Source of the DNA: Mariprofundus sp.
GTDB taxonomy: Bacteria; Pseudomonadota; Zetaproteobacteria; Mariprofundales; Mariprofundaceae
Reading direction: 5' to 3'
Length of the DNA stretch: 15,847 nt
NCBI GenBank assembly: GCA_021772845.1
Contig: JAJFLF010000072.1
Location: forward strand, 1 to 15,847
Shown here in pieces: positions 6,542 to 14,000 of the stretch. Numbering within the stretch: the first letter of the stretch is position 1; each line of letters starts with the position of its first letter. The position numbers and the translations under genes were made by a program. Under the pieces are notes generated by a model. The model made no database searches, was not told the DNA's origin, and saw only the letters and a list, made by a program, of their open reading frames with translations.

Positions 6542-7283
6542 ACGCCTGTTTCTATGCTTATCATTCTGTCTTGCAGCATGTTTACCGACTTGGGCCTATG
6601 CAGCAGATATCCCTACCCTTTCATTCAGTTTAGGAGAAAGCGAAGATCCCGATGCTTGGTTCACCGGCCTGAAGATTATCGCCATGATGACAATCCTGAC
6701 CCTGGCACCATCGATACTGGTCATGATGACATCCTTTACGCGTATTCTTATCGTCTTTGCCTTCCTGCGCCAGGCCATGGGCACACAGAATTCACCACCG
6801 AATCAAATTTTGGTTGGGCTGGCTCTATTCCTGACCATATTCATCATGATGCCTGTATGGCAAAAAATTGACACTCAAGCCCTTACGCCATACCTCAACG
6901 AAGATATCACACAATCGGTTGCCATTGACCGGGCCATCGAACCCTTAAGTAGCTTTATGTTAAAACAGACACGTGAAGATGATCTGATACTGTTTCTGGG
7001 CGCTGCAAAAATGGAAAAGCCGGCCAAAGCTGAAGATACACCCCTGCATGTATTAATTCCTTCATTCGTCATATCCGAGCTACGCACAGCCTTTGAAATC
7101 GGCTTTCTGATTTATATACCTTTTGTCATTCTGGATCTGGTCGTTGCCAGTGTATTGATGTCCATGGGTATGATGATGTTGCCGCCTGTGATGATATCCT
7201 TACCCTTGAAGATCATTCTGTTTGTATTGGTGGATGGCTGGCATTTAATTACAGCCAATCTGCTTGCAAGCTTCAAAATGTAG
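6534..7283 (+). CDS. fliP: Flagellar export gate protein FliP
   Basis: A core export-gate protein of the flagellar type III system; five copies with FliQ and FliR form the channel. I chose the ATG at 6534 over a longer reading frame that opens inside fliO, because it gives a proper signal peptide (MNKRLFLCLSFCLAACLPTWAYAA) and has AGAGG about 8 bases upstream. The mature part has four helices and the hallmark runs LTLAPSILVMMTSFTRILIV, LRQAMGTQNSPPNQILVGLA and FVISELRTAFEIGFLIYIPF. Length is 249 residues, normal for the family. Confidence 0.96.
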   Translation: MNKRLFLCLSFCLAACLPTWAYAADIPTLSFSLGESEDPDAWFTGLKIIAMMTILTLAPSILVMMTSFTRILIVFAFLRQAMGTQNSPPNQILVGLALFLTIFIMMPVWQKIDTQALTPYLNEDITQSVAIDRAIEPLSSFMLKQTREDDLILFLGAAKMEKPAKAEDTPLHVLIPSFVISELRTAFEIGFLIYIPFVILDLVVASVLMSMGMMMLPPVMISLPLKIILFVLVDGWHLITANLLASFKM

Positions 7284-7286
7284 TGC

Positions 7287-7302
7287 TGCTTTGATCAAAG
7301 CA
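7287..7302. repeat. Perfect 16-bp palindrome between fliP and fliQ
   Basis: TGCTTTGATCAAAGCA is fully self-complementary. In RNA it could form a 6-bp stem with a GAUC loop. No T run follows, so it is not a terminator. It sits in the only long gap (62 bases) of the fliO-fliR segment, just before a fliQ gene without a visible Shine-Dalgarno. Confidence 0.5.
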
Positions 7303-7345
7303 TATTATTAATCAATTGTGGCATCTACTTTGCTGTTAACTCATT

Positions 7346-7615
7346 ATGGGACCTGATTCAGTTATTCAAATTGGCAGTGAAGCAGTCAAAATGATTTTGC
7401 TTATTTCATTGCCTATGTTAGCAGTAGCGCTAATTGTTGGTATATCCATTTCACTATTTCAGGCTCTCACCCAAATTCAGGAAATGACACTGACATTTGT
7501 ACCCAAAATCATTGCCGTGTTTGGTGCTATGATCATTGCTGCCCCCTGGATGACGGAACGCATGGTCACCTTCACCCGAGACATCTTTAACATGATCCCC
7601 ACCCTGACCAATTAG
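7346..7615 (+). CDS. fliQ: Flagellar export gate protein FliQ
   Basis: An 89-residue, two-helix export-gate subunit that packs around FliP and FliR. The pattern is typical: GPDSVIQIGSEAVKMILLIS, then the second helix with FQALTQIQEMTLTFVPKIIAV, the most conserved stretch of the family. No Shine-Dalgarno is evident before the ATG, and the gene is not coupled to fliP, which is odd for this operon. Confidence 0.96.
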   Translation: MGPDSVIQIGSEAVKMILLISLPMLAVALIVGISISLFQALTQIQEMTLTFVPKIIAVFGAMIIAAPWMTERMVTFTRDIFNMIPTLTN

Positions 7616-7635
7616 CATACCAGGATGATCTAATA

Positions 7636-8418
7636 ATGGATTTCCCATGGTTTGATATCCAGCACATTATCGTAGCTTCATTAGTATTGCTTCGTGTTGC
7701 TACGATGCTGATTCTCTTGCCTGTGCTTGGACATCAATTGATCCCTATACAGGTTAAAGTTGGTTTCATTGTGTTGCTTAGTCTGCTTATTTTTCCCATT
7801 GTACAGGATCAAGTTCCCACGATACCGATTAATCCTATTGTGTTTGCCACCATTGCTATGCAGGAGATGCTAATTGCCGGAGCCATTGCCCTTTTCGCGC
7901 AATTGATCTTTGCTTCTGCCCAGTTCGCTGGTCAATTGATGAGCTTTCAAATGGGTATGACTGTGGCTAATGTGTTTGATCCTATTACCCGCAGCCAACA
8001 GTCCGTAATTTCACAATTAACGATTACCCTGGCCATGTTATTATGGGTTGTTGTCGGTGCACATCATATGTTTATTCATGCGTTAATTGATTCTTTTAGC
8101 CTGTTCCCCATCAATCATGTCTGGTCATTTCCAGCCTTTATGGAATTAACAGATGCCGCTGCACTCATGTTTATTCTCGCCCTTAAAATTGCAGCACCCA
8201 TCATGTTACTGCTGACGTTTGTCTACATTGCACTGGGTCTAGTATCGCGAGCAGTCCCTCAGATTCAGGTGTTTTTTGTCAGCTTCCCACTCACTATTGG
8301 CTTGGGTCTTCTTACCATTGCACTCGGCATGCCGGGCATCATTTATCTGATGAGTGATGCTTTCACCACACTATCAGGTCAGGTGCCCCTGTTCCTTCGT
8401 CACCTTGGCGGTCAATAA
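7636..8418 (+). CDS. fliR: Flagellar export gate protein FliR
   Basis: A single-copy export-gate component of 260 residues with about six to seven helices. Family features include LLRVATMLILLPVLGHQLIP near the N-terminus, QFAGQLMSFQMGMTVANVFDP in the middle and LVSRAVPQIQVFFVSFPLTIGLGL near the C-terminus. AGGA is about 10 bases before the ATG. It is the last gene of the flagellar run; the usual next genes flhB and flhA are not here. Its final 45 bases overlap the convergent maf gene. Confidence 0.96.
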   Translation: MDFPWFDIQHIIVASLVLLRVATMLILLPVLGHQLIPIQVKVGFIVLLSLLIFPIVQDQVPTIPINPIVFATIAMQEMLIAGAIALFAQLIFASAQFAGQLMSFQMGMTVANVFDPITRSQQSVISQLTITLAMLLWVVVGAHHMFIHALIDSFSLFPINHVWSFPAFMELTDAAALMFILALKIAAPIMLLLTFVYIALGLVSRAVPQIQVFFVSFPLTIGLGLLTIALGMPGIIYLMSDAFTTLSGQVPLFLRHLGGQ

Positions 8419-8988
8419 TGATAAAGGTTTTAAACATTGGCTTAATCGAATTAACGGCAGACCGATCAACGCCGTTGGATCATCGCCTTCTAAGCGATCA
8501 AACAACGAGATGCCAAGCCCCTCAGACTTAAAACTACCCGCACAGTTCAACGGCTTTTCAATATTCACATAGGTTTCTATTTCTGCCTTTGATAAATGCC
8601 GGAAATGCACCTGAAAGGGAATCGTTTCATAAAATTCAGATGCTCTGCTCAAGACAGTCAGACCGGTTAAAAACGTGACTGATCGTCCCGACAACATGCT
8701 CAATTGCGCACAGGCATTCTCAATACTTCCCGGTTTCCCCAGCACGGTGGAACCACAAACTGCAATTTGATCTGAAGCGATAATGGTAACATCTGGATCG
8801 GTAGATAAAGACTCAGATGAAAACAGGCTATGCGCCTTGCCCAGCGTGTTGTATTTCACCAATTTAGCTGCTGGCATTGTACCAGCCCTAGCCTCGGCAA
8901 AGTCTGGATTCATCTGTTCAAATGGAAGTCCTAATCGTTGTAAAAGTTCAACGCGATAGGGTGAACTGGAAGCAAGTATTAAACGCAT
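8374..8988 (-). CDS. maf: Maf-family nucleotide pyrophosphatase, YceF type
   Basis: A cytoplasmic house-cleaning enzyme that hydrolyses modified nucleotides; YceF members prefer 7-methyl-GTP. The 204 residues start with LILASSSPYRVELLQRLGLP, keep the SDQ motif at 72-74 (catalytic Asp), LGKP at 83-86, and the YceF-like blocks FQVHFRHLSKAEIETYV, CAGSFKSEGLGISLFDRLEG and DPTALIGLPLI. It is the last gene of the SPOR-zapD-yacG cluster, 27 bases after yacG. The last 15 codons overlap fliR on the opposite strand. Confidence 0.94.
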   Translation of the reverse strand: MRLILASSSPYRVELLQRLGLPFEQMNPDFAEARAGTMPAAKLVKYNTLGKAHSLFSSESLSTDPDVTIIASDQIAVCGSTVLGKPGSIENACAQLSMLSGRSVTFLTGLTVLSRASEFYETIPFQVHFRHLSKAEIETYVNIEKPLNCAGSFKSEGLGISLFDRLEGDDPTALIGLPLIRLSQCLKPLSLLTAKVTKEQGHLT

Positions 8989-9015
8989 ACTGGTATAATT
9001 GCTACTAAGCTGTGC

Positions 9016-9207
9016 TCAATATCCTTCAGAGTCATCTGCTATAGTTACAGGTTCACCTGCAATACGATATTCATCAGAGGCCCATTGTCCCAAATCATTG
9101 GTGCGACAGCGTGCACTGCAAAAGGGAAAGTCATCATTGGTACGTTTGACCTTTTTTTTACATATCGGACAAGAGAATGTTAAGGCAGTATTTTTTTCGT
9201 TCGTCAT
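9016..9207 (-). CDS. yacG: YacG, zinc-binding DNA gyrase inhibitor
   Basis: A small zinc protein that in E. coli binds GyrB and inhibits gyrase. The 63 residues carry CPIC near residue 13 and CSARC about 16 residues later, which bind one zinc, then the family signature DLGQWASDEYRIAGEP. ATG at 9207 was chosen over an upstream in-frame TTG at 9219: it lies one base after the zapD stop and has GGGA about 6 bases upstream. The zapD-yacG pair is the standard arrangement. Confidence 0.93.
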   Translation of the reverse strand: MTNEKNTALTFSCPICKKKVKRTNDDFPFCSARCRTNDLGQWASDEYRIAGEPVTIADDSEGY

Positions 9208-9208
9208 A

Positions 9209-9988
9209 TCAATTCCCAATCGGAACTAACATCATGGAGTACGGAATATTCTCACTGAAATCACTGGTTGATTTACCCGGTTCCCAGCGTTGAAAACGCA
9301 AACGAATCGCCAGTTTATTACCAGAAATATCCGGGATCACACCTTCAGATACGGCACTGGCTGGCAGCGCAATCACCAACAAACCAAAGGACTTGCCACG
9401 CTCAGGCGTGATTTGCCCGGTTCCACCTTCAGCCATGCAGCTTTCCCAACCGACAAAATCGTTCAACATTTCGTTCAAGCTATTGATAGCATGACTCAAT
9501 GGAGCAAGTGCCTTGTGTAAAGGTTGCGTACGCATATCCGCATGTATCCAGATCGCATTTATACTCTGTTGCATGCACAACTTATGCCCTAACCAATCGT
9601 GTTTCTTCTGCGTATTGAGATAAGCATTCACTAGCGCATCTTGAGTGAGATACTGACACGCTTCAGGTAAACCCGGCTTAAGTTGACCAACAATAAAATC
9701 AATATGATCACAGGACTGTAAAATATGATCACGGTATTTAGGTACATCATCCGCTAATTTTTTCAGATAGTTTTTCATATCTTTAAACAAGCAGATCACT
9801 TCAGGAATAGCGTTTTTGCGACCATGATCACCTAATAAAGAAGCCCGCAAATCACATGCGGCGTGTAACCAGTTTGAACCAAGCTTCTCTGTGTAGGCTT
9901 TATCAAGACAGTTAAGTGCATCACGCAACTCGATAAACGAACGCATGCGTGGACTTAATGCGAACGAAAAATGAACCCTATCTGTCAT
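9209..9988 (-). CDS. zapD: Cell division protein ZapD (Z-ring associated)
   Basis: Binds the FtsZ C-terminus and bundles FtsZ filaments at the division site. The 259 residues have a helical N-terminal region and a beta-rich C-terminal region that ends SGNKLAIRLRFQRWEPG, as in the ZapD/YacF family. The opening MTDRVHFSFALSPRMRSFIELRDAL matches the family N-terminus. The start at 9988 has AAGGA 6 bases upstream. A longer in-frame start at 10087 would add 33 residues that read out of frame through the preceding gene, and was rejected. Adjacency to yacG supports the call. Confidence 0.88.
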   Translation of the reverse strand: MTDRVHFSFALSPRMRSFIELRDALNCLDKAYTEKLGSNWLHAACDLRASLLGDHGRKNAIPEVICLFKDMKNYLKKLADDVPKYRDHILQSCDHIDFIVGQLKPGLPEACQYLTQDALVNAYLNTQKKHDWLGHKLCMQQSINAIWIHADMRTQPLHKALAPLSHAINSLNEMLNDFVGWESCMAEGGTGQITPERGKSFGLLVIALPASAVSEGVIPDISGNKLAIRLRFQRWEPGKSTSDFSENIPYSMMLVPIGN

Positions 9989-10014
9989 GCTAATTCCTTC
10001 TATTTCAACGGCTT

Positions 10015-10623
10015 TCAATATTTCACGCACTCTGGCAACTGCATAGGACTTTTCACATTCCAAGTCTGCGTAAGCACAGTTTGCCAATCCTGCCTGCGAT
10101 TCGTGGCGACGACCACGATTGTATTACTATTCTTCAGCCAGCTGGCAATATCCTTTGATAAATTCAGCGCCATCTCTTCAGACAGTGCAGCAGAAGGATT
10201 ATCCAACAGTACCAATGCAGGTTTTGCCAAATCCATTGCAGCCAGTGACAAACGAACCGATTGCAACCGATTCAATGCCTGTGGTTCGGCTGTAAGTGCC
10301 ACATCCATCAAGCCCCACTGCAACAAGGTTTGTTCTAATTGAGAGGCCGAACATGAATCTTTGAGGCCAAACATCAACTCTTCTTCAACAGTTTGCCCCA
10401 ACCAGCTACTGGGCCAGCGATCAAATAACATGCGTACCACCGGTGCAGAATCTGCCATATTGAATGTCAGACCTTTAGGCAGCTCCACCAGCTGAGCCAG
10501 CCTTTTCAACCAAAGGGATTTGCCACTACCCACATCACCAGTGAGTAAAATAAGCTCACCCGCATTAGCCTCCAGCCTACATTCAGCACTGTTTAATATC
10601 AGTTTGTTTGCACTATCTGGCAT
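10015..10623 (-). CDS. Degenerate ABC-type ATPase in the division gene cluster
   Basis: A 202-residue single ABC nucleotide-binding domain, closest in layout to Ecf-type ATPases (TVEEELMFGL at 78-87). Walker A is intact (GDVGSGKS, 29-36) and so is the Walker B Asp141 (LVLLDNP). Other catalytic positions are changed: the Q-loop position appears to be Asp68 (LFDRWP), the LSGGQ signature reads LNRLQ (117-121), the catalytic Glu is Asn142, the D-loop Asp is Ser148, and the switch His is Asn175 (VVVATNRR). It probably binds ATP but hydrolyses it poorly or not at all (inference). No permease gene is next to it. It sits 27 bases after the SPOR gene and 26 before zapD. The precise function is unknown. 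Confidence 0.8.
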   Translation of the reverse strand: MPDSANKLILNSAECRLEANAGELILLTGDVGSGKSLWLKRLAQLVELPKGLTFNMADSAPVVRMLFDRWPSSWLGQTVEEELMFGLKDSCSASQLEQTLLQWGLMDVALTAEPQALNRLQSVRLSLAAMDLAKPALVLLDNPSAALSEEMALNLSKDIASWLKNSNTIVVVATNRRQDWQTVLTQTWNVKSPMQLPECVKY

Positions 10624-10650
10624 GATCGTTACTCAATCAACTACAGACTC

Positions 10651-11640
10651 CTAACCCGGTTTATGAATCCAAGTATCTTTGATTCCGTGCTGTTTTTGCA
10701 GATTTGCTTTTTTCGCATTGGCTTCCTGACGACTGTTAAAACCACTGACACGAATGCGATACCACGGCCTTCCTTTCACAGTTGTAGGTTTAACCTCTGC
10801 ATTAATGCCATTGGCTTTTAGTCCTTTCAATGCTTTATCTGCAGCTGCACGCGTAGCTACGGATGCAATAACAATCACCCAACCTGTTGTTTGTTTGTTT
10901 ACAATGGGTTGAACTGATTGAATCGGTTCGAAAACAGATTTCTGCAGCTGTTTTTTCACTACCGGCCTAACTTTTTTAATCACAGAAGCTGCTTTTTGGG
11001 CCTCTAATTTTTGCCGTTTACGGGACTGCTCCGCAACCAGATGCGTTAATTCAGCAATTTGCTCATCTTTTGCTGCCAGTCTCTGCTGCAGAGACGTCAG
11101 ACTCTCCTGCATCTCCAGTAACTTTTTCTCAGAACGCTGCATCTGAATCTCTTCATCCAATACAGGCTGAGACATATGCCGCTCACTTACTGCATCCTCA
11201 TCATCACCCATATTCAACCATGCAACCAGAGCAACAATCACAATCGCAACAACTACAAAAATGCTCATCACACGGCTGCCAGATTCCTCTTGCACTGGCG
11301 GCTCTTCAGCTTCATCAGCAAACACATCATCCAAACGATCCATATCAGCAGCAACCAGAGGCTCATCTGCAACTGGAGAGTAATCAGCAGCATCAAATGC
11401 ACCCATTTTATTAGCCGCAACACTCTCCTGCGTTGGTTCAACTGCATCCGCTATAGATGGAGCGTGTTTATCGTGTTCTGATTCAGGAGCTGGAGCAGAA
11501 TCGAACAGTTCATCACCACCAATCAGAGCATTAAAATCATCAGTTTCGCCTGTCTTTGGTTTCTGTTCATCATCGTTTAAATCAAACTTATTCAAGCTGA
11601 ATTCCTCATCATCTTTACCATTATTAGACTTATCATGCAT
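10651..11640 (-). CDS. SPOR-domain membrane protein (DamX/FtsN-like)
   Basis: A 329-residue single-pass inner-membrane protein. A strongly acidic, low-complexity cytoplasmic region (1-120) precedes one helix (about 124-142). A periplasmic coiled coil follows (about 155-215), then a basic linker and a C-terminal SPOR domain (about 252-329, starting TGWVIVIASVATRAAADKAL and including WYRIRVSGFNSRQEANAKKA). SPOR domains bind denuded glycan at the septum, so a role in division is likely. The long cytoplasmic part resembles DamX more than FtsN. The start at 11640 is chosen because AGGAGG lies 9 bases upstream; an in-frame start at 11682 has no such site. It leads the cluster that includes zapD. 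Confidence 0.88.
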   Translation of the reverse strand: MHDKSNNGKDDEEFSLNKFDLNDDEQKPKTGETDDFNALIGGDELFDSAPAPESEHDKHAPSIADAVEPTQESVAANKMGAFDAADYSPVADEPLVAADMDRLDDVFADEAEEPPVQEESGSRVMSIFVVVAIVIVALVAWLNMGDDEDAVSERHMSQPVLDEEIQMQRSEKKLLEMQESLTSLQQRLAAKDEQIAELTHLVAEQSRKRQKLEAQKAASVIKKVRPVVKKQLQKSVFEPIQSVQPIVNKQTTGWVIVIASVATRAAADKALKGLKANGINAEVKPTTVKGRPWYRIRVSGFNSRQEANAKKANLQKQHGIKDTWIHKPG

Positions 11641-11687
11641 GGAAAAGTGCCTCCTAAATCTATTTGGCCTGATGATAGTCACTGATT

Positions 11688-11717
11688 ACAATAAAGAGAA
11701 CCTTCTAATCACATCAA
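11688..11717 (-). promoter_or_regulatory. Possible sigma70 promoter of the SPOR-zapD cluster
   Basis: On the minus strand TTGATG (11717-11712) and TATTGT (11693-11688) are 18 bases apart, upstream of the SPOR gene. The match is moderate. The rest of the gap 11641-11857 holds no clear gene or terminator. Confidence 0.3.
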
Positions 11718-11857
11718 TGCTTTAACTCCACAGCTGATCTATTGGCCTCTATTAGTATCTGAACAGATGGATCGTATCAAACAATATGCTGCTATGATTC
11801 TAGCACACAATAATTTACAGCATGCTTCTCACGAAGAACCTTTGCAGCCAACAGAAG

Positions 11858-13252
11858 TTAGAATTTGTAGATCGCCGAAAATTTTATGCGCTGAAGAAGT
11901 CCTTTTTCTCCATTTTCTTTTTTCGATGTCGCATAAATATACTCTATGCCCATGCTCGTATTCAGCAGCGGTGCCCAGAGCAGATTGGCATGATAGGACT
12001 GGAAGTAGTTGTAAACGGTTACTGGTAAGATATTCAAATCATTATTGATTTGTGAACGTGAAAACACAATTGATGAGTGCCAGTTGTCATCCCACCAGTG
12101 CTGCAATGCGACAAAACCAGCCAGCGTTCGTTGCAAATGTATATTCCCTGCCGAATCAATCATCGCAGCATTAAAGCTGTTATAAGACACATAGCGGCCC
12201 ACAGCGTTACCATACAATGAACCCAGTCGAATGTTATTCGCTCCCCACAGGTTGATCTTTGCGGATGCAAAAAGTGCTCCACCCACCGCCTGATCTGTAA
12301 CACCGGCCGGCACGCCTCCAATAGCAGTTCCACCGCTATCAATTCGGAGCTGACGCAATACACCAGAGATCGATATCTTTCCCCAGCCTGGGGACCAGCT
12401 ATATTTGGCTGCAAGATCTGGAAGTCGGTCATCATCGGGTGTGATCCGGGCACCTAGTATATCAGTCAGGGTTGTTTCAGGCTGCTCGAGTGAAATCTGG
12501 AAGTCTCCATTGTCAAACGGATAGGTATAACGGATTAACGGCTGACGAACCAACACCTCACTGGTCGGGTCATCGATCAAATCCGGAGTCGTCCCCGAGT
12601 GCATAAAGGTCGAATTCGTTTGTCCAAAGGTAAAACCAGCATACTTTGCGTAAGCATGTCTGAGTCTGATATTGTGCGAATTAGTGACCCGCTCATTGCC
12701 CACGGAGCCCCTAAAATCAATTTCAATCAGCGTGCGCAGGGCATCACCATTTATCGGCGTATTGGTTTTAAACCAAAACCTACTTTCTCTGGCTTGCATA
12801 GAGAAGTGCCCGCGCTCATCCTGAGCGGCTGTCGAAGAAGCAATTGCAGAGGATCTAAGAACGAAATTTGAACTGCTCGTCGGATTATTGAAGACAGCAT
12901 CCACACGAACCTCGCCACCGATTGTCATCGTAGAACCGGATGTACTTATCTCAATCGCGCCCTTCTCTTTTGCAACTGCTCCATTAGAGTTTTTTGCCAC
13001 CGGCATAGCTTGCTCAATCATCTTGTGCTCATCAGCCTTCTTAATAGCCTCATTTTTTTCTGGCCTCTGCTGCAGTAACTGCTCAAGGCTGGAAATGCGC
13101 TGCTTGAGCATTTCCAGCTCTTTCTGCACGGCCTGTCTGTCGAATTCAGCGCTAACGCCGTCTGAAGAAACCAACAACAGACATAGTGGCAGTCCAACAA
13201 TAACTGTACTAAATATTAAAATGGTTCGGTTTAACTTCATAAACGTATTCAT
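11858..13252 (-). CDS. DcaP-like outer-membrane porin
   Basis: A 464-residue protein with a signal sequence (probable cleavage after VSA at 33-35), an N-terminal coiled coil (about 38-62) and a long beta-barrel region that opens near TMTIGGEVRVDAVF and ends with a terminal Phe (AIYKF), the usual outer-membrane assembly signal. This layout is that of DcaP-type trimeric porins, which take up small dicarboxylates or other anions in known cases. The real substrate cannot be read from sequence. The ATG overlaps the TGA of the preceding cytochrome gene (ATGA), so the two are translationally coupled. No clear terminator follows. Confidence 0.82.
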   Translation of the reverse strand: MNTFMKLNRTILIFSTVIVGLPLCLLLVSSDGVSAEFDRQAVQKELEMLKQRISSLEQLLQQRPEKNEAIKKADEHKMIEQAMPVAKNSNGAVAKEKGAIEISTSGSTMTIGGEVRVDAVFNNPTSSSNFVLRSSAIASSTAAQDERGHFSMQARESRFWFKTNTPINGDALRTLIEIDFRGSVGNERVTNSHNIRLRHAYAKYAGFTFGQTNSTFMHSGTTPDLIDDPTSEVLVRQPLIRYTYPFDNGDFQISLEQPETTLTDILGARITPDDDRLPDLAAKYSWSPGWGKISISGVLRQLRIDSGGTAIGGVPAGVTDQAVGGALFASAKINLWGANNIRLGSLYGNAVGRYVSYNSFNAAMIDSAGNIHLQRTLAGFVALQHWWDDNWHSSIVFSRSQINNDLNILPVTVYNYFQSYHANLLWAPLLNTSMGIEYIYATSKKENGEKGLLQRIKFSAIYKF

Positions 13253-13731
13253 CGTACATTCAACGGCATGTTTCTAAAGCTGTCATGACAGCTATTGCAG
13301 GTAGCGATCATTTTACGCATTTTTTCACGCAATCCTTTCACCTTGCCCGAATCTGCCAGCTTTTTCATCTCCCTGGCCTGAGAACCAAGCCTGTCAGCAA
13401 ATCCCATAAACTTTTCATACTCCACCTGATTCAGCTTCTGTTGATAACCGAGTAGTGCAACAGACTGTGCCGATCTGCTGACTGATTCAGCAATATCGGC
13501 TATTTCACCAAAATATCTGGTCTCCTCTTTCTCCATTTCAACCGCATCGTAATAGCGATTCAAGGTAAGTGATTTCAGGTTCTGCATGACTATTTTAATA
13601 CGTTCATCGGAAACAGTATGGATATCTGCTTTACCCATATTTTTCAGTTCCGATTTATCAGGATAGGCACATGACTGCGCCATACATACAATCAACAACA
13701 GAGTAGGAATAAAACATACATTACGATTCAT
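13249..13731 (-). CDS. Exported cytochrome c'-like protein
   Basis: A 160-residue protein with a hydrophobic export signal (about residues 5-20) and Cys21 at a weak lipobox (AQSC), so it may be a lipoprotein. The rest is predicted mainly helical, with a single heme motif CNSCH at 145-149 followed by DSFR. A heme site at the far C-terminus of a helical bundle is the mark of the cytochrome c'/c556 family. Members bind NO or transfer electrons; here the role is unknown. ATG at 13731 is preferred over TTG at 13737. AGAG is about 7 bases upstream, and the start lies inside a short leader ORF. Its stop overlaps the porin start. Confidence 0.75.
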   Translation of the reverse strand: MNRNVCFIPTLLLIVCMAQSCAYPDKSELKNMGKADIHTVSDERIKIVMQNLKSLTLNRYYDAVEMEKEETRYFGEIADIAESVSRSAQSVALLGYQQKLNQVEYEKFMGFADRLGSQAREMKKLADSGKVKGLREKMRKMIATCNSCHDSFRNMPLNVR

Positions 13732-13762
13732 GGCCAAGCTCTACACATAACATATTGCACAT
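13721..13762 (-). CDS. Possible 13-codon leader peptide before the cytochrome c'-like gene
   Basis: The ORF MCNMLCVELGHES has a much better ribosome binding site (GGGAGG, about 5 bases before ATG) than the gene it precedes. It is out of frame with the cytochrome gene and ends 8 bases inside it, an arrangement that would allow translational coupling. It is too short to prove from sequence. The alternative is that a frameshift or sequencing error hides a longer N-terminus. Confidence 0.35.
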   Translation of the reverse strand: MCNMLCVELGHES

Positions 13763-13785
13763 AAATCCCTCCCTTATTTAGCGAT

Positions 13786-13791
13786 ATTATA
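13786..13791 (-). promoter_or_regulatory. -10 element for the cytochrome-porin pair
   Basis: A perfect TATAAT on the minus strand places the transcription start near 13779, a few bases before the GGGAGG site. No good -35 lies 16-18 bases upstream, so an activator may be needed. The gap 13763-14000 otherwise shows no gene or clear terminator. Confidence 0.5.
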
Positions 13792-14000
13792 ATCCTCAAA
13801 CAACCCCTGATTCTGCTTATTGTTTCGACGAGCAATAATCATGCCGCCGCCTTCTATTCACTGGAGGTTTGAGAAGTTTCTGCTCACATCCAGCACAAGA
13901 TTAAGTATACACAGCTTGGTGATTCCCGCATAAAAAAATGGTTACTTATCCAACAATAACAATAGCTACTCATACTTATCATGAGCGCGTCAGTTTCAAA

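Noticed and set aside
8334..8346. CGGCATGCCG palindrome near the end of fliR as a possible maf terminator
   Set aside because: It lies inside fliR coding sequence and no T run follows on either strand.
9989..10087. A 33-residue N-terminal extension of ZapD
   Set aside because: It overlaps the end of the ATPase gene, lacks a Shine-Dalgarno and is not like ZapD; ATG at 9988 has AAGGA at good spacing.
11767..12048. Plus-strand ORF opposite the porin 3' end
   Set aside because: No Shine-Dalgarno, lies mostly antisense to a well supported porin gene, and the protein has no recognisable composition or motif.
12888..13277. Long plus-strand ORFs opposite the porin N-terminus
   Set aside because: They are antisense shadows of the porin's coding frame; the minus-strand gene has a signal peptide, coiled coil and coupled start.
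13840..13935. A 30-codon plus-strand ORF in the gap left of trmO
   Set aside because: No ribosome binding site upstream, odd composition, and nothing recognisable in the peptide.
13975..14000. CTCAT/ATGAG inverted repeat after trmO as a terminator
   Set aside because: The stem is only 5 bp and is not followed by a T run; insufficient support.
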